From the NCBI GenBank assembly GCA_005885165.1, contig VAXR01000006.1, forward strand, positions 1 through 13,226: DNA of 13,226 bases, given 5' to 3'. Position numbers and translations under genes: made by a program. Each line of letters opens with the position of its first letter. Position 1 is the stretch's first letter. Shown one piece after another: positions 12,832-13,226 of this stretch. The DNA comes from Actinomycetota bacterium. GTDB taxonomy: Bacteria > Actinomycetota > Thermoleophilia > Solirubrobacterales > Thermoleophilaceae. The notes under the pieces were generated by a model. It worked only from the letters and a program-made list of their open reading frames with translations, made no database searches and was not told the origin of the DNA.

Positions 12832-12848
12832 ACATACCGTCAGTATGT
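12832..12848 (-). promoter_or_regulatory. Inverted repeat ACATAC-N5-GTATGT at the cofH stop
   Basis: ACATAC (12832-12837) and GTATGT (12843-12848) are perfect arms around CGTCA, overlapping the cofH stop codon 35 nt upstream of the cupin start. It is an AT-rich island in a GC-rich region and has the look of a dimeric-regulator operator, but it could equally be a weak intercistronic hairpin. Confidence 0.28.
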
Positions 12849-13226
12849 TTCCAACACTCGGTATAAGGTGTCGCGCTGGACCGCAGGACGCCCGGCCGCT
12901 TGCGCGGCGTCGATCAGCTGCTGTGGCGTGAGCATCGTCCCGTGGTAGGAGCCGGCCATCCGGCTGATCGACTCCTCCATCAGCGTCCCGCCCAGGTCGT
13001 TCACTCCCCAGCGCAGCGACTCGGTCGCAGCGTCGAGGCCCATCTTCACCCAGCTCGCCTGGAGGTTCCGGATCGAGTGGCCGAGCGCCAGCCGGAAGAC
13101 GGCCGTGTGCTTCAGGTTCTCCTCGCGCGAGATCTCCTCGATCCCGTGCGTGCGCCCGAGGAGCGTGTGGAACGGGATGAACGACAGCGGGACGAACTCC
13201 GTGAAGCCGCCCGTCCGCTCCTGGAG
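12840..13226 (-). CDS. cofH: FO synthase subunit CofH (or C-terminus of fused FbiC), partial
   Basis: The frame is open from the window edge (base 13226) to the TGA at 12840-12842, giving 128 C-terminal residues; the radical-SAM Cys cluster lies outside the window. The visible sequence starts RTGGFTEFVPLSFIPFH, continues with NLQASWVKMG and then has WGVNDLGGTLMEESISRMAG, ending AAGRPAVQRDTLYRVLE. The TGGFTEFVPL, QASWVK.G and GGTLMEE.ISR.AG segments are characteristic of CofH and the C-terminal half of FbiC, which joins a tyrosine-derived radical to the diaminouracil and leads to FO, the F420 precursor. Menaquinone (futalosine) enzymes MqnC/MqnE are related but have a different ending; the EESISRMAGS stretch favours CofH. 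Whether CofG is fused upstream cannot be seen. It runs towards the cofD-cofC-cofE operon, with a cupin gene between. Confidence 0.85.
   Translation of the reverse strand, partial: LQERTGGFTEFVPLSFIPFHTLLGRTHGIEEISREENLKHTAVFRLALGHSIRNLQASWVKMGLDAATESLRWGVNDLGGTLMEESISRMAGSYHGTMLTPQQLIDAAQAAGRPAVQRDTLYRVLETY

Noticed and set aside
12569..12835. 88-codon minus-strand frame from ATG 12835
   Set aside because: It is out of frame with the cupin and becomes Ser/Arg/Thr-rich; the cupin frame has metal-site motifs and a plausible TTG start with ribosome site.
1..13226. tRNA, rRNA, CRISPR array, insertion sequence, phage or defence genes
   Set aside because: I saw no cloverleaf, regularly spaced repeats, transposase motifs or terminal inverted repeats on reading the sequence by eye.

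Overview
The window is about 70% G+C by eye, with strong G/C preference at third codon positions, many GTG starts, and coenzyme F420 synthesis and use genes. It also has a DUF2384 protein, a DUF2231/DUF4383 membrane pair and a short secreted NlpC/P60 protein. Together these point to a high-GC actinobacterium. The class Thermoleophilia (Solirubrobacterales or Gaiellales) is my best guess, not a demonstration. No rRNA, tRNA, CRISPR array, transposase or phage gene is visible, so this looks like ordinary chromosome.

Layout. (1) 1-1040: the 3' end of a clan GH-A-like glycoside hydrolase, then an orphan DUF2384 (Xre/MbcA/ParS-type) protein behind a 177-nt leader with a strong hairpin. (2) 1153-4448: acyl-CoA metabolism, with a biotin-dependent carboxyltransferase and a 3-hydroxyacyl-CoA dehydrogenase on the minus strand (the latter cut by an in-frame TAG at codon 48), and a divergent enoyl-CoA hydratase. 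(3) 4453-5300: a translationally coupled minus-strand pair, a flavin reductase and an F420H2-dependent nitroreductase/quinone reductase-type protein. (4) 5420-6960: two small overlapping membrane-protein genes (DUF2231, DUF4383) and an SRPBCC protein whose 3' end overlaps the next gene antisense. (5) 6901-8576: a BadH-like short-chain dehydrogenase followed 2 nt later by hydroxymethylglutaryl-CoA lyase, minus strand. (6) 8626-11750: a compact plus-strand F420 operon, NADPH:F420 reductase (npdG), cofD, cofC and cofE. A secreted NlpC/P60 protein follows (11786-12367). (7) 12399-13226: on the minus strand, converging on the operon, the C-terminus of CofH/FbiC (FO synthase radical-SAM half) followed by a cupin.

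How the genes fit together. CofH would make the deazaflavin FO. CofC and CofD would add the phospho-linker, CofE the glutamates, and NpdG would reduce the finished cofactor with NADPH. The reductases of block 3 are plausible consumers. Carboxyltransferase, enoyl-CoA hydratase and HMG-CoA lyase could form the later part of leucine catabolism, but the biotin carboxylase and acyl-CoA dehydrogenase are not in the window.

Most notable: the internal amber codon, in a genome that plainly uses TAG as a normal stop; a likely CTG start for cofC; a repeated TAnnnT box 6-7 nt before start codons that lack a Shine-Dalgarno sequence (leaderless transcription); and a stand-alone CofE without the FMN reductase domain it carries in mycobacterial FbiB. 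I did not find a clearly new multi-gene system; the best unexplained pieces are the orphan DUF2384 gene with its structured leader and the cupin attached to cofH.
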